NCBI GenBank assembly: GCA_958295855.1
Contig: OY282383.1
Span: 1,778,481 to 1,842,480 of the forward strand
DNA length: 64,000 bases
From: an uncultured Poribacteria bacterium
Lineage (GTDB): Bacteria; Poribacteria; WGA-4E; WGA-3G
Direction of reading: 5' to 3'
Below are positions 8,639-18,207 of the stretch, piece by piece (positions within the stretch are counted from its first letter, which is position 1; each line of letters begins with the position of its first letter). The notes beneath the pieces were generated by a model. It did not search any database. It saw nothing but the letters and a program-made list of their open reading frames with translations, and had not been told where the DNA came from. Both the position numbers and the translations under genes were made by a program.

Positions 8639-11509
8639 CTATTTAAGGTATTCCTTCAAAAATTGCCCGGTGTAAGAGGCTTCGACTTCGGCAATCTCTT
8701 CAGGCGTGCCGTGTGCTAAAACTTCGCCGCCTTTGTGCCCGCCCTCTGGACCGAGGTCGATGACATAATCGGCAGTTTTAATCACATCCAGATGGTGCTC
8801 AATCACGATAACGGTGTGGCCACTCTCCACGAGCCGGTTGAGACTATCAAGGAGTTTCTGAACGTCCGCAAGGTGTAACCCCGTCGTAGGTTCATCTAAG
8901 ATGTAGAGGTTGTGTTTGCCGCGCTTGATTTTGCCGAGCTCGCTTGCGAGTTTGATGCGTTGCGCTTCGCCGCCGGAAAGGATAGTGGCAGGATGCCCGA
9001 TTTGGATATACCCCATGCCCAGCTCATTTAAGACGTTCAATTTGTGGTGAATGAGCCGCTGGTCGGCGAAGAAGTCAACGCCTTCCTCAATAGACATCTT
9101 CAGGATTTCGGAGATATTCTTGTCGTTGTAGGTAACCTCAAGCGTATCTTCATTGTAGCGCGCGCCCTTACAGGTGGGACACACAATCTCAACATCGGGC
9201 ATGAAGTGCAGCTTAGTGGTAATAGTACCTTCACCGTGGCACTCTTCGCAACGCCCACCCTTGACGTTAAAGCTGAACCGGGAGGCGGTATAGCCGCGGG
9301 CAACGGCGGCAGGGGTACTGGCGAAGAGTTTGCGGATATTATCGTAAAAGCCGATGTAGGTGGCAGGGTTGGAACGCGGCGAACGGCCAATCGGGGACTG
9401 GTCGATGTTAATAACATCGCTGACGTTTTCATGCCCCTTCAGCGCGTCATGGGCACCGTAGAGGGTACGGCTGTCGTGGTAGACAGAATAGAGCTTTTTA
9501 TAGAGAATCTGGTTGATAAGGGTGCTTTTGCCGGAGCCGGACACGCCGGTAATACAGATAAACATGCCCAACGGAATGTCAACGTCAATATTTCTCAGAT
9601 TGTTTTCTCTGGCACCGGTGATGCTCAGGAACGCGCCGTTTAATGGACGGCGTTGCGCTGGCATTAAAATCTGTCGTTTCCCGCTCATATACAACCCTGT
9701 CAAGGATTCATCGCTATTAAGAATCGTTTCAAGTTCGCCTTGGACAACGACATGCCCGCCGTGGATACCGGGGCCCGGCCCGAGCTCGATGATGTGATCG
9801 GCGGCTCGGATTGTGTTTTCATCGTGTTCAACAACAATCACAGTGTTGCCGATGTCGCGCAATTTGCGCAAGGTTTCAATCATCTTGACGTTGTCTTTAG
9901 GATGCAAACCGATGCTGGGTTCATCGAGAACATAGAGCATCCCCATTAACCCGGAGCCAATCTGGGTGGACAGGCGAATGCGCTGCGATTCGCCACCAGA
10001 GAGCGTCGCGGAACGTCGATTGAGGTTCAGATAGTCAAGCCCAATGCCGAGCAAGAGGTTAATCCGACTGACCAGTTCTCTGATAACGCGTGTACCAACT
10101 TCACGTCGTTTTTCGGGGATGCCTGTGATAGCTAACAAGAAATCTCGCAATTCCTCAAAGTGCAATTCACCCACCTGGTGGATAGTCTGAGCAGCAACGG
10201 TGACGAGAAGCCGCTGGCGCTTGAGTTTCGCACCATTGCAATCCGGGCAGGTGTGCTCTACCATCACTTTTCGGAGATATTCTTCCATGCCGGAGTGTGC
10301 TTCACCCCGCTTGCGGTAGTGGCGGTAATGCCTGTCAATGCGTGTGATGATACCGTCAAAACGGATTTTTCTACCGAGGTGCCTCGCTTCAATTTCCTTT
10401 GCACCCTCTGGTTGGCAAATAGGGAATTCTTCGCCGTGCGTTCCATAAAAGACGATATCCACAACCTCAGCGGGGAGCTCTTCAAAAGGGGTATGCAAGT
10501 CAAACCTATAGTGTTCGGCGAGGCTGTACATTGTCCTGCCATCCCACCGATCCGGGTCGTAGTTAAATGCCTGGTGCACAAAAGCACCTTCCGCAATGCT
10601 CCGCGTCTTATCAGGGATGAGTAGATTCGGATGCACCTGTAGGTAGGTGCCGAGGCCGGAGCAGGTGACACAAGCCCCGGTCGGTTCGTTAAAGGTAAAG
10701 TGGTGCGATCCCAGTTCACCCATTAGCACACCATGCTCAGGACAGCCAAAGTTCTCCATAAGTTTCATTTCGTCGGAACCAGCATCGTCAGGAAGGCGCA
10801 CGTGAAAACTCATAAAGCCTTCCCCTACCAGCATGGTGTGTTCAAGGGAGGCAAGAATTTGCTTGTCAATATCATTTTTGATAAAAAATTTGTCAACGAT
10901 AACTTGAATGTCGTATTCCTTGTCTGCATCCAGTTCAATTTCATCGCTGATGTCATGTTGAACGCCATCAATTCGGACGTGTCGGCATCCTTTGGTGCGA
11001 ATGTCGTCAAAGAGATAGTCATAATCTTCGCCATAGATTTTAAAAACTGGGGCGTGAATCTCAATTTCAGTGCCATAAGGCATTGAAAGCATCCGCTCCA
11101 ACATCTGATGATGAGAACGGATAGGGATTTCACGCTCACAATAAGGGCAGTGGGCAATGCCGATGGTTGCGAAGAGCATGCGCAGGTAATCCTGCAAATC
11201 AGTCATCGTGCCGACGGTGGAGCGTGGGTTCATCGTCACCGTTTTCTGTTCAATTGAAACAACAGGCGACAAGCCATCAACGAAATCCACATCAGGTTTT
11301 TTTAACTGGGTGATGAAGCGTTTGGCATACGTGGACATCGATTCCAAAAAGCGGCGTTGCCCCTCGGCATAGACAGTGTCAAACGCCAGGGAGGATTTAC
11401 CAGAACCACTAATGCCTGTGACGACGACAAGCTCGTCCCGTGGAATTTCAACTTCTATGTTTTGTAGGTTATTTTCTCGCGCGCCTTTAACAACAACAGA
11501 CTGTCTCAT
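8639..11509 (-). CDS. uvrA: excinuclease ABC subunit A
   Basis: A 956-residue damage-recognition ATPase of nucleotide excision repair. Two ABC ATPase modules are seen: Walker [15 protein letters not shown] near residue 33 and [13 protein letters not shown] in the second half, with signatures LSGGESQRI and LSGGEAQRI. The central zinc region has CEECHGEG and [10 protein letters not shown]. The insertion-domain zinc site is altered: GCPEHG replaces the usual CxxC, leaving a C-x2-H pair before [18 protein letters not shown] follows. AGGAGG precedes the ATG. It stands alone, separated from pcrA by the HNH gene. Confidence 0.95.
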   Translation of the reverse strand: MRQSVVVKGARENNLQNIEVEIPRDELVVVTGISGSGKSSLAFDTVYAEGQRRFLESMSTYAKRFITQLKKPDVDFVDGLSPVVSIEQKTVTMNPRSTVGTMTDLQDYLRMLFATIGIAHCPYCEREIPIRSHHQMLERMLSMPYGTEIEIHAPVFKIYGEDYDYLFDDIRTKGCRHVRIDGVQHDISDEIELDADKEYDIQVIVDKFFIKNDIDKQILASLEHTMLVGEGFMSFHVRLPDDAGSDEMKLMENFGCPEHGVLMGELGSHHFTFNEPTGACVTCSGLGTYLQVHPNLLIPDKTRSIAEGAFVHQAFNYDPDRWDGRTMYSLAEHYRFDLHTPFEELPAEVVDIVFYGTHGEEFPICQPEGAKEIEARHLGRKIRFDGIITRIDRHYRHYRKRGEAHSGMEEYLRKVMVEHTCPDCNGAKLKRQRLLVTVAAQTIHQVGELHFEELRDFLLAITGIPEKRREVGTRVIRELVSRINLLLGIGLDYLNLNRRSATLSGGESQRIRLSTQIGSGLMGMLYVLDEPSIGLHPKDNVKMIETLRKLRDIGNTVIVVEHDENTIRAADHIIELGPGPGIHGGHVVVQGELETILNSDESLTGLYMSGKRQILMPAQRRPLNGAFLSITGARENNLRNIDVDIPLGMFICITGVSGSGKSTLINQILYKKLYSVYHDSRTLYGAHDALKGHENVSDVINIDQSPIGRSPRSNPATYIGFYDNIRKLFASTPAAVARGYTASRFSFNVKGGRCEECHGEGTITTKLHFMPDVEIVCPTCKGARYNEDTLEVTYNDKNISEILKMSIEEGVDFFADQRLIHHKLNVLNELGMGYIQIGHPATILSGGEAQRIKLASELGKIKRGKHNLYILDEPTTGLHLADVQKLLDSLNRLVESGHTVIVIEHHLDVIKTADYVIDLGPEGGHKGGEVLAHGTPEEIAEVEASYTGQFLKEYLK

Positions 11510-11736
11510 GCCTTCCTCCTTATTTCTTATTTACCGTACAAACCGCACCAACAGAGAATTTTTTGCGAAAGGCAATCAATTGACCGGAAGCCTTATCCGC
11601 CTTGATTTTTGCAACATCACGAGGCAGCAGCATGAGTGCCACCCCTTCCCCGGTTGGTTATTTGTTGTATGGAGGTTACAAACCCCTCCCACCTTTCTAA
11701 ACTGATATGGTATTTCACCTAACCTAGGCACTGCTC

Positions 11737-13611
11737 CTACATAAATGGGTTCTCGGTATCGTAGTAATATGCAGGTTCCTCAACCGAGACGTGACTGTCC
11801 ATAGTTAAACGAATAGGAGCAGAAAATTGTTCCAAAATTCCTTTTTGCGCAAGCCATTCACACGCCAATTCAAACCACAGGTTGCGGTACCCGAAGTGAT
11901 TATAGATGTCGGTTATTGTGCGTTCTCCACCGGCATCTGTCAGAAAATCAAGCAGGGGCTTAAAAAGCGTCTGCAGGTTCGCCGCCAAGTATTCGTCAAT
12001 CTGATGGAGCACCTTGCCAAGGGTTTCTTCATCTTTGGGTTTGTCGATAATATCAGTGAAAACGGCGTTGAAGAACCTTGGGTTGTGTTTGAGGGCTTGG
12101 TAGATAACCTTCCGTTTGGGCGTTTCGCCGTGCATGAGGGTTTCTATGCGTGCCAAGGCGTTGATAACGTACGTCAAGTAGAGAAAGGTGTAATTGATAT
12201 CGCGCTTGAGGTGGAACCACTTTTCGGCTTTGACGAGGACGGAGGCGGCACCACCAGCAGCGTTGAGCAACTGTGAGTGCTGATCGCGTTCTCCGACGCG
12301 CGCAATGTCTGTGTGCCAGTCTGCGAGCCCTGCTTCTTTGGAAAATAGCATCTTGCTTTCTGAGAGGATTGAATGGAGCGTGCTCCCCTGTAACGTCTTT
12401 TCCAGCAGCTTTCTATACTCACTGCGGGTATATAGTTTAACCCGAATCGGCACGCCTTCTTCAATTAATTGACACGCTTTTTGGTTAAACTTGGTGCCGT
12501 CTCTCAGAATCAGGGTGATGTGAACGGTTGTCTTCTCCCACACATTGTCTTGGGCAAGGTTGCTCGTGAGAATTGCGGCGATGATGTACCTGTCCTGCTT
12601 GATTGTGTCGGTAAACCTGTCTACCGCGTCGTGAATCTGTTGGTGGATGTCCGCTTTCAGGCGTATCTGCCGAGGCTCAGGTTCTGCGCCATCGTAATAG
12701 TACGCGGGTTCCTCCACAGCGACTTGGCTTTTGACAGTGAGTTTCATCGGTGCGGCTACCTGCCTGATAATTCCTTTCCACGTCAACCATTGGCATACCA
12801 GGTCTAGCGCCTCTTTGTCACATTTGGATTGGAAATAGGCGTTCAATTCTGTGTTTGTGCGCGGTGCTTTCTGTTCAGCGAGATAGTCAAGAATCGGTTG
12901 AAAGATAAACTGCTGTGCATCAAGGTAGGCATCAATTGCCTCCAGCGCGTCTTGAATAACTGCTTCGTTCTTTTCACAGTTTATCAATTCGTTATAGACA
13001 TGGTTGAAGAACTTGGGGTTGTAACGGAGTGCAGGTTGAATCACCTCGCGTGCTGGAATTTCATCGTTCAAAAGCACCTCTATCCGCGCTAATCCTTGCA
13101 CCACATTTAGAAGCGATAGGAAAGCGGTTATGACATCCTTGTTGACGTAAAACTGCTTTTCGGCGTAGATAAGGTTTGGCAGGGTACTGGCAATGACGTT
13201 CAGCATTTGAAATTGCTGATCGCGTTCACCGATGTGAGTGCGGTTTGCGTTTTTATCATACCACTCCTGGATAGAGGCATCGCGTGAAAAGAGGAGCGTG
13301 CTATGCGAGAAATAGGAGTGTATCAAGGAACCTTGTTGTGCGCGCTCTATTATCTGCTTAAAAGCGTTGCGAGGCCTTATGTTGGCGTGGATGTTTACGC
13401 CGTTTTCGACGAGCAAGAAAGCAGATAGAGTCGGCCGAATGCCGTCTCTGCCGATGAGTTCCACATCCAGATCCGATTTCTCCCATACCTGTGCATAAGA
13501 GAAACTGCCTCCAACAATGGCGGCAAGAATATAGGGATCCTTCCGCACCTTTTCGACAAGCGCGTCCACAGCTTCGCGGTACTGTTGTTCAACTGCATCT
13601 TGGGATTTCAT
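11737..13611 (-). CDS. tandem-duplicated nucleotidyltransferase-like protein (one intact, one degenerate domain)
   Basis: A 624-residue protein made of two copies of a unit of about 310 residues. Unit 1 carries a nucleotidyltransferase signature, VGGSFSYAQVWEKSDLDVEL, with the GGS and D-x-D metal ligands (about residues 34-36, 47 and 49). Unit 2 (from about residue 325) aligns through ALARIE, HNPRFFN, IGERDQQ/VGERDQH and the closing VEEPAYYYD. At the active site, however, it reads LTSNLAQDNVWEKTTVHITL, so the GGS and both acidic residues are lost. This suggests an active domain held by a dead partner domain. The fold is related to the MNT/kanamycin nucleotidyltransferase class, but the substrate is unknown. 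A promoter lies at 13736-13764. Confidence 0.75.
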   Translation of the reverse strand: MKSQDAVEQQYREAVDALVEKVRKDPYILAAIVGGSFSYAQVWEKSDLDVELIGRDGIRPTLSAFLLVENGVNIHANIRPRNAFKQIIERAQQGSLIHSYFSHSTLLFSRDASIQEWYDKNANRTHIGERDQQFQMLNVIASTLPNLIYAEKQFYVNKDVITAFLSLLNVVQGLARIEVLLNDEIPAREVIQPALRYNPKFFNHVYNELINCEKNEAVIQDALEAIDAYLDAQQFIFQPILDYLAEQKAPRTNTELNAYFQSKCDKEALDLVCQWLTWKGIIRQVAAPMKLTVKSQVAVEEPAYYYDGAEPEPRQIRLKADIHQQIHDAVDRFTDTIKQDRYIIAAILTSNLAQDNVWEKTTVHITLILRDGTKFNQKACQLIEEGVPIRVKLYTRSEYRKLLEKTLQGSTLHSILSESKMLFSKEAGLADWHTDIARVGERDQHSQLLNAAGGAASVLVKAEKWFHLKRDINYTFLYLTYVINALARIETLMHGETPKRKVIYQALKHNPRFFNAVFTDIIDKPKDEETLGKVLHQIDEYLAANLQTLFKPLLDFLTDAGGERTITDIYNHFGYRNLWFELACEWLAQKGILEQFSAPIRLTMDSHVSVEEPAYYYDTENPFM

Positions 13612-13735
13612 GAGCGCCTCTCTCCTATTTAGTGCCTATGGGCTGCCCATCAAGCGGTAGTTTCATTTTCTCAGGATTTAATTCGGTAACCCAGCACGCT
13701 TAGATGCCCGAATTTGCGTAAATCCTATCGTATTA

Positions 13736-13764
13736 ATTATACCATACATCTGTTAAGAATGCAA
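13736..13764 (-). promoter_or_regulatory. sigma-70 promoter of the duplicated nucleotidyltransferase gene
   Basis: Minus strand TTGCAT and TATAAT are 17 bases apart, about 125 bases before the ATG at 13611. Confidence 0.75.
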
Positions 13765-13798
13765 GCGAAATTTCACGAAACAGGCATAAAAATAGGCG

Positions 13799-14046
13799 GA
13801 TTTGAAACCTGCCCGATGGGGGATAGGTAATACCAAATTAACTCGATGGGTATCACTGATTTTTCATTACGGGGACGTGCCCCTACAATGGAGGGATAGG
13901 CAAGGCGTGGCAGAAAACCACGCCCTACGCAGGGTTTTCGACAGGCAGGCACAGGGGCTCATTTCTCACATAGAGAGAGGTGTTGTGCCTCGGCATGCCG
14001 CTCGCCATGGCGAGACGCTTACCGGGCTTTTAGCGGGTCCCACGTT
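13799..14046. repeat. intergenic GC-rich palindromic repeats
   Basis: The 465-base gap 13612-14076 has no convincing gene. Beyond the promoter it holds stem-loops such as GGCGTGG with CCACGCC around 13904-13924, a GGGGACGTGCCCC element near 13870, and short text resembling the dispersed GTAGGGG-type repeats seen at 20.2, 21.2, 26.4, 33.4 and 57.0 kb. Confidence 0.55.
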
Positions 14047-14076
14047 TAAATAGCGCGTGAAATTTCATAGCTATCC

Positions 14077-15129
14077 TCATATCTCCACAGCAGTTCCTGT
14101 TTCTGCGGAAGCATAAATAGCATCGGTTATTTTCTGAACAACAAGGGCTTGTTCCAAGCCGGTTAAGGGTTGGCGATTTTCTCGGATAGCGGCAGCGAAA
14201 TCAGATAACGGGGTACTGTGCTGCGATTCTGCAGCTACGTCCGCCTCCGAAAGAGAGGTGGACTCCACACCGCCTGCAGTTGTGGTGCGATTGTGGATAA
14301 CACTTTCAGGTTTCCCATCGCCCATGTTCAACTTGAGGGAGCCTTCTGTACCGATAATCTGCCAGTCGGCGTGCGAATGCATCGTCATGAATTCACCGCG
14401 TTCCAAACTAAGGACAATTCCATCTTCACATCGGATGAGTGCATTGTAGTGCGTTTCGGCATCGGAGCCAGGGGCAATATGCGATTTAAACACCTGCGGC
14501 ACGCTCCACGTTTGTGCAAATACAGTGCGCGGCTTGAGCTGCCACCCCGTAATACCAAGCAGGTAGTCGATGTCGTAACAGCCCCAATTGACGAGTATGC
14601 CGCCGCCGTTGAATGCCTTAATCAATCGCCATGCAGGACGGGCGGTGTTCGGCTCTTTTCCAGCCCCGACAATGGCGCGGCAATGAACAGTACGGAGCGC
14701 GCCTAAACCACCTGAAGTAATGAGTCGTGTTACAAGCCGGGAAGCTGGCGTGAAACGTTGGCGCGAAGAACAGCAGCCGGAAACTAACTCGCCGCGGGCC
14801 GCAATGAGTTGGTTGACTTCAGCAACGTTCATCGCGATGGGTTTCTCTATCAGCACATGCTTGCCCTTAGCAAATGCACGTAAAGCGATTTTGGTCCGGT
14901 ATTGTGTTGGAAACGCCAAAACGACAGCCTCGATTTCATCGTCGTCAAGGAGGTCGATGTCGTTAGTGTACATTTTCGGTGGAGCGAAGCGTTCTGCGGC
15001 CCGCTTTCTGTTCGCCTCAATCATGTCTGCCGCAGCGACTAACTCAATGTGCGGTGCCCCCGATGCAATACTAAGATGCCTGGTGCCGATGACACCGCAT
15101 CCAATGACACCTACTTTTACAGGTTTCAT
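14077..15129 (-). CDS. Gfo/Idh/MocA family oxidoreductase
   Basis: A 350-residue NAD(P)-dependent oxidoreductase of the inositol dehydrogenase/glucose-fructose oxidoreductase type. The Rossmann motif GVIGCGVIGTRH is at residues 7-18. EKPIAMNVAEV near residue 95 holds the conserved lysine, and the C-terminal alpha/beta domain follows (NGGGILVNWGCYDIDYLLG, with the metal- or substrate-site region). Substrates are usually sugars or cyclitols, but the exact one cannot be read from sequence. AAAGGAG precedes the ATG. The gene stands next to secreted LamG genes, with no obvious operon partner. Confidence 0.88.
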   Translation of the reverse strand: MKPVKVGVIGCGVIGTRHLSIASGAPHIELVAAADMIEANRKRAAERFAPPKMYTNDIDLLDDDEIEAVVLAFPTQYRTKIALRAFAKGKHVLIEKPIAMNVAEVNQLIAARGELVSGCCSSRQRFTPASRLVTRLITSGGLGALRTVHCRAIVGAGKEPNTARPAWRLIKAFNGGGILVNWGCYDIDYLLGITGWQLKPRTVFAQTWSVPQVFKSHIAPGSDAETHYNALIRCEDGIVLSLERGEFMTMHSHADWQIIGTEGSLKLNMGDGKPESVIHNRTTTAGGVESTSLSEADVAAESQHSTPLSDFAAAIRENRQPLTGLEQALVVQKITDAIYASAETGTAVEI

Positions 15130-15196
15130 AACGGCTCCTTTCTGAAGCTAATTTACGTTAGGGATGTGCACAGCGCGTAGGGAAAAACCGGGTGAT

Positions 15197-15982
15197 TCAC
15201 TTTTTGATTTGGCCCCAGTGGGTTGCGAGTTTGCCACGAGGTTCAACTGGAAGCCCCTCTGCTTCAAAGACCTGTTCGACTTCGTCAGCAGTGAGTGCTC
15301 TGCTGTAAATCAGCACCTCGTCAATTATGCCGACAAAGCCGCCATCGCCCGCTTTGCCAATCTCGGTTTCTGAGCCGTCTGCTGTCATGGGACCGTTGTA
15401 AACCATCTCTTTTTCTAATTCACCGTCAACATAGAGCTGCAAATTCTTTTCGTTAACGATACCCACTATGTGGTGCCATTTACCCTTAGGAAAGGCAGCG
15501 GCGCCAAAACCGCCATCGCCTTGCCATCCCGGTGTGACAATGAATTCCATTTCTTGCCCGGCATTTCTCCCATCAAACCGCAATGCCCAACCGTTTACGT
15601 CGCGCTGTGCAACAATTGTACCGCAACATCCAGCAACAACACCTTGGACAGGACTGTCGCTATCGGCATTTACCCAAGCCGCAACGCTCATCTCTTCTGC
15701 ACCGGCAAATTCTAATGTAGCGGTGCCAGGGATATGGACGAAATTCTCACCGTTGAACTCAAGTGCTTTTCCGACCTTCCCGGCAACATGTTTAGGCTTC
15801 CCATCAAGTTCGCCGTCGTTGTTACCTAAAACGTCCTCGACAGTATTGCCTGCAATCGTACCCTCATCGAAGGGCCAATAACTAACGACACCGTCCAATG
15901 GGAGCTGCGCAGGTGTTACCGGCAATCCCACAAAGAAACCCCCGATAAAAAGAATGAGCACGATGGATACTCTTAGTAACAT
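15197..15982 (-). CDS. secreted LamG/concanavalin A-like domain protein with C-terminal KLATHW motif
   Basis: A 261-residue exported protein. A signal peptide (about 1-25, ending near TPAQ) leads into one LamG jellyroll domain: VVSYWPFDEG, the HIPGTATLEF region, MSVAAWVNAD, GKWHHIVGIV, LQLYVDGEL and IIDEVLIYSRALTADEV. It carries two adjacent cysteines (AGCCGT). After the domain a short linker ends in RGKLATHWGQIKK. Nearly the same ending closes three other secreted proteins in this window (16079, 19304, 21493). LamG domains bind glycans or proteins at the cell surface. The gene follows the LamG gene at 16079 on the same strand, 96 bases apart. Confidence 0.85.
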   Translation of the reverse strand: MLLRVSIVLILFIGGFFVGLPVTPAQLPLDGVVSYWPFDEGTIAGNTVEDVLGNNDGELDGKPKHVAGKVGKALEFNGENFVHIPGTATLEFAGAEEMSVAAWVNADSDSPVQGVVAGCCGTIVAQRDVNGWALRFDGRNAGQEMEFIVTPGWQGDGGFGAAAFPKGKWHHIVGIVNEKNLQLYVDGELEKEMVYNGPMTADGSETEIGKAGDGGFVGIIDEVLIYSRALTADEVEQVFEAEGLPVEPRGKLATHWGQIKK

Positions 15983-16078
15983 GTTGTTTTATCTCCTTCT
16001 GTTGATAAAAAAGTAGGCGGGCGAAGACATACATTCAATAGATTGAAATGTTTGGACATTGCCCACCTACCAATTAGA

Positions 16079-16882
16079 TTAATACTGACTTTTAACGTTG
16101 GCCCAGGTGGTAGAGAGTTTGTCCATAGGTTCGACCGGGGTAAGAAGTGAAGCGGAAAGTCCATTTTCCATCAGCATCTGGATGTCATCAGCCGCTAAAG
16201 CGACATCAAAGATAGCGACTTCATCAATAATTGCGTTACCGAATCTGCCATCGCAACAGGAATCGCTGCCGATAAAAAGGGGCCCATCGTCTTCATCAAT
16301 TGGATCCGTATTGAGAGTCATGGTACTCTCTGCCACGCCATCAATAAAAATATTCCATTCACCGGTTGCACTATCAAAGGTAGTCGTGTAGAGATGCCAC
16401 TCCATAATATCTTCGGGGCCAACCTCACCGTCGCGCCAACCACCGGGCTTATTCCAACAGCCGCCGTTACAAATCGGCCATGAAACGTTTTTGGTCTCGG
16501 CGTTAGGATGAATGATATAGGCGTTCCGTTTTTCAACAAACCATCCGTGCTGATTCCAAGTTTCTGTGAGGCTTTTCACCCAGAGCGAGATGGTGATTGC
16601 ATCTGTCGGATTCACGTGCGCAGGGACTTCCACATAAGCCCCGACACCGTCCAGCTGCAAAGCAGAACCAAACTTGCCACTAACCCATTCTGGACCTCCC
16701 ATCAATGCTGCATCAAGCGCGCTGTCGGAGGAATCCGCAGCAACATCACCGCTGCCTTCATCAAAGAGCCAAAGCCCTACAACGGAATCCATATTAATTT
16801 CCGCTAGCGTAGGCGTGATGAGTACGAACACGCTCAGAACTAAACTGAGCCCTACAAAGGTTAATTGTACCATAGATTTCAT
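16079..16882 (-). CDS. secreted LamG domain protein with C-terminal KLSTTW motif
   Basis: A 267-residue exported protein. A signal peptide (about 1-28) is followed by one LamG domain: VVGLWLFDEGSGDVAADSS, GVGAYVEVPAHV, ITISLWVKS, WNIFIDGVAES and IIDEVAIFDVALAADDI, with cysteine pairs in ICNGGCW and DSCCDGRF. The C-terminus ends MDKLSTTWANVKSQY, matching the ending of the other secreted proteins here. Glycan or matrix binding is likely, by family. A textbook promoter lies at 16977-17005 and the LamG gene at 15197 is downstream. Confidence 0.85.
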   Translation of the reverse strand: MKSMVQLTFVGLSLVLSVFVLITPTLAEINMDSVVGLWLFDEGSGDVAADSSDSALDAALMGGPEWVSGKFGSALQLDGVGAYVEVPAHVNPTDAITISLWVKSLTETWNQHGWFVEKRNAYIIHPNAETKNVSWPICNGGCWNKPGGWRDGEVGPEDIMEWHLYTTTFDSATGEWNIFIDGVAESTMTLNTDPIDEDDGPLFIGSDSCCDGRFGNAIIDEVAIFDVALAADDIQMLMENGLSASLLTPVEPMDKLSTTWANVKSQY

Positions 16883-16976
16883 GAGAATCTCCTCTTGTTT
16901 AGATGTTTGTGTCTATGCAAACCGATCTTGCGATTAGCGCCGGTCTGCGAGACCTGTTTTCGACCTAAGCATGCTT

Positions 16977-17005
16977 ATTATGACACACAATTAAATTCGT
17001 GTCAA
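16977..17005 (-). promoter_or_regulatory. sigma-70 promoter of the LamG gene pair
   Basis: On the minus strand TTGACA and CATAAT are separated by 17 bases, about 95 bases upstream of the LamG start at 16882. Confidence 0.8.
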
Positions 17006-17020
17006 CGAAAATTGTAACGA

Positions 17021-17049
17021 AAAAAGCGCGACTAAAAACCGCGCTTTTT
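17021..17049. terminator. bidirectional rho-independent terminator
   Basis: AAAAAGCGCG and CGCGCTTTTT form a perfect ten-base stem with a nine-base loop, giving A-run and U-run flanks on both strands. It lies between the HAD gene (whose transcript runs into it) and the LamG promoter. The rest of the gap up to 17183 holds degenerate palindromes of the same GCGCGG type. Confidence 0.75.
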
Positions 17050-17183
17050 GTAAGGGCGAGGTGTTGATTATGAAAAATCTCTGATTTTTCATAGTAAACT
17101 CGTGCCTCCGCTCGTCTTCGTTTTCTTGTAGGCGCGGTTTCCAACCGGGCTACTTATGTGAAAAGCGCGCTTGGAAAGCACGA

Positions 17184-18035
17184 CTACAAGTGAAGGCCTC
17201 TTGTTGTAGGTAACAGATATTTCAGCAGCTGCGCACCATCTCGGAAATCAGGGAGGATGATATCCGCGCCAGCGCGAATAAGGCGCTCACGTTTATCTGC
17301 ATTCATATTGTAGATATTGTCCTCTACGGAGGCAACGCCGACGGCAATAGCGTCAACCGCTTTGGCATTTTCAATCTCTACATACCCGTCGCCAACAATA
17401 AGGAGCTGGCTGCCACTCAGATGGAAATCTGTGAGGATTTTCTGGATGACCAGGGCTTTGGAAAACTTTTTATATTCTCGCAATGCACCGAAGATACCAC
17501 CGTCAAAGTACTCCGAGACACCGAGAAGCTCTGCTTCATTTCGGACAAATTCGACATCTGTCCCGCTGGCAAGATAGCAGCTTACCCCTAAATCACGCAG
17601 GGTTTGGAGAAATTCAAGTGCCATCGGCACGCGAAGGGTTTCTGCAGGTAACTTGCCGGCAGCAAGCTTCGCAATCCGCCTTTCAACGACAGGGAGCAAT
17701 CGGCGATTATACTCATCTTTGTACGCGAGCGGTGCTTTAGATTTCCCGCCGCGTTTCTCAATTTCTTCGCTTAGCTGAATCATCTGATAGATAGTCTGTT
17801 TGCCTGTCAGCCTATCCACAAATTCAACGACGATAGCTTCCAATTCCTCCCGAGGCTCAGGGGTATCGGTCTCAATTTGGAGGAATTCAACCATCATCGG
17901 TACCATGACGTTCTGCCATCCGTCCCGGATGAGGGAGATAGTGCCATCAAAATCGAAAACGACATGGCAGATGTTCCCTGTTTTAATTTCACGGTGGATT
18001 TCAATTGTGGTTTGGTCTAAAAAAAAGTTTTGCAT
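17184..18035 (-). CDS. HAD-family phosphatase, substrate unknown
   Basis: A 283-residue haloacid dehalogenase-type hydrolase. Motif I is VVFDFDGTISLI (nucleophile Asp, about residue 29), followed by a helical cap with LTGKQTIYQMIQLSEEI. Motif II lies in YLASGTD, a motif III lysine is probably in FSKALVIQKI, and motif IV is IVGDGYVEIENAKAVDAIAVG. The usual product is a phosphatase acting on a small phosphorylated metabolite. Three in-frame ATGs lie within 12 bases (18047, 18041, 18035). GAGG six bases before the third favours MQNFFLDQ as the start. A promoter is at 18086-18114 and a terminator at 17021-17049, so this looks like a single-gene unit. Confidence 0.82.
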   Translation of the reverse strand: MQNFFLDQTTIEIHREIKTGNICHVVFDFDGTISLIRDGWQNVMVPMMVEFLQIETDTPEPREELEAIVVEFVDRLTGKQTIYQMIQLSEEIEKRGGKSKAPLAYKDEYNRRLLPVVERRIAKLAAGKLPAETLRVPMALEFLQTLRDLGVSCYLASGTDVEFVRNEAELLGVSEYFDGGIFGALREYKKFSKALVIQKILTDFHLSGSQLLIVGDGYVEIENAKAVDAIAVGVASVEDNIYNMNADKRERLIRAGADIILPDFRDGAQLLKYLLPTTRGLHL

Positions 18036-18085
18036 GCGCATCCTCATTCTAAGAAAAGGTGTTGATTTCTCTGCGCTTTTCTGAT

Positions 18086-18114
18086 AGTATAACGGTGTTT
18101 AAATAGTTAAGCAA
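18086..18114 (-). promoter_or_regulatory. sigma-70 promoter of the HAD phosphatase gene
   Basis: Minus strand TTGCTT and TATACT are 17 bases apart, about 50 bases ahead of the first ATG cluster. Confidence 0.7.
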
Positions 18115-18207
18115 CGGAAATATGCCCTTAAGTAGGCGTATTTAGTTTCCTTCCAAAATCTACGTTAGTTGGGCTTGGTGCCCTAGCCCTTATAGGAAAC
18201 ATAGCCA

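Noticed and set aside
9044..9643. 199-codon frame antisense to uvrA
   Set aside because: Shadow of the uvrA coding strand; no start signal and no recognisable domain.
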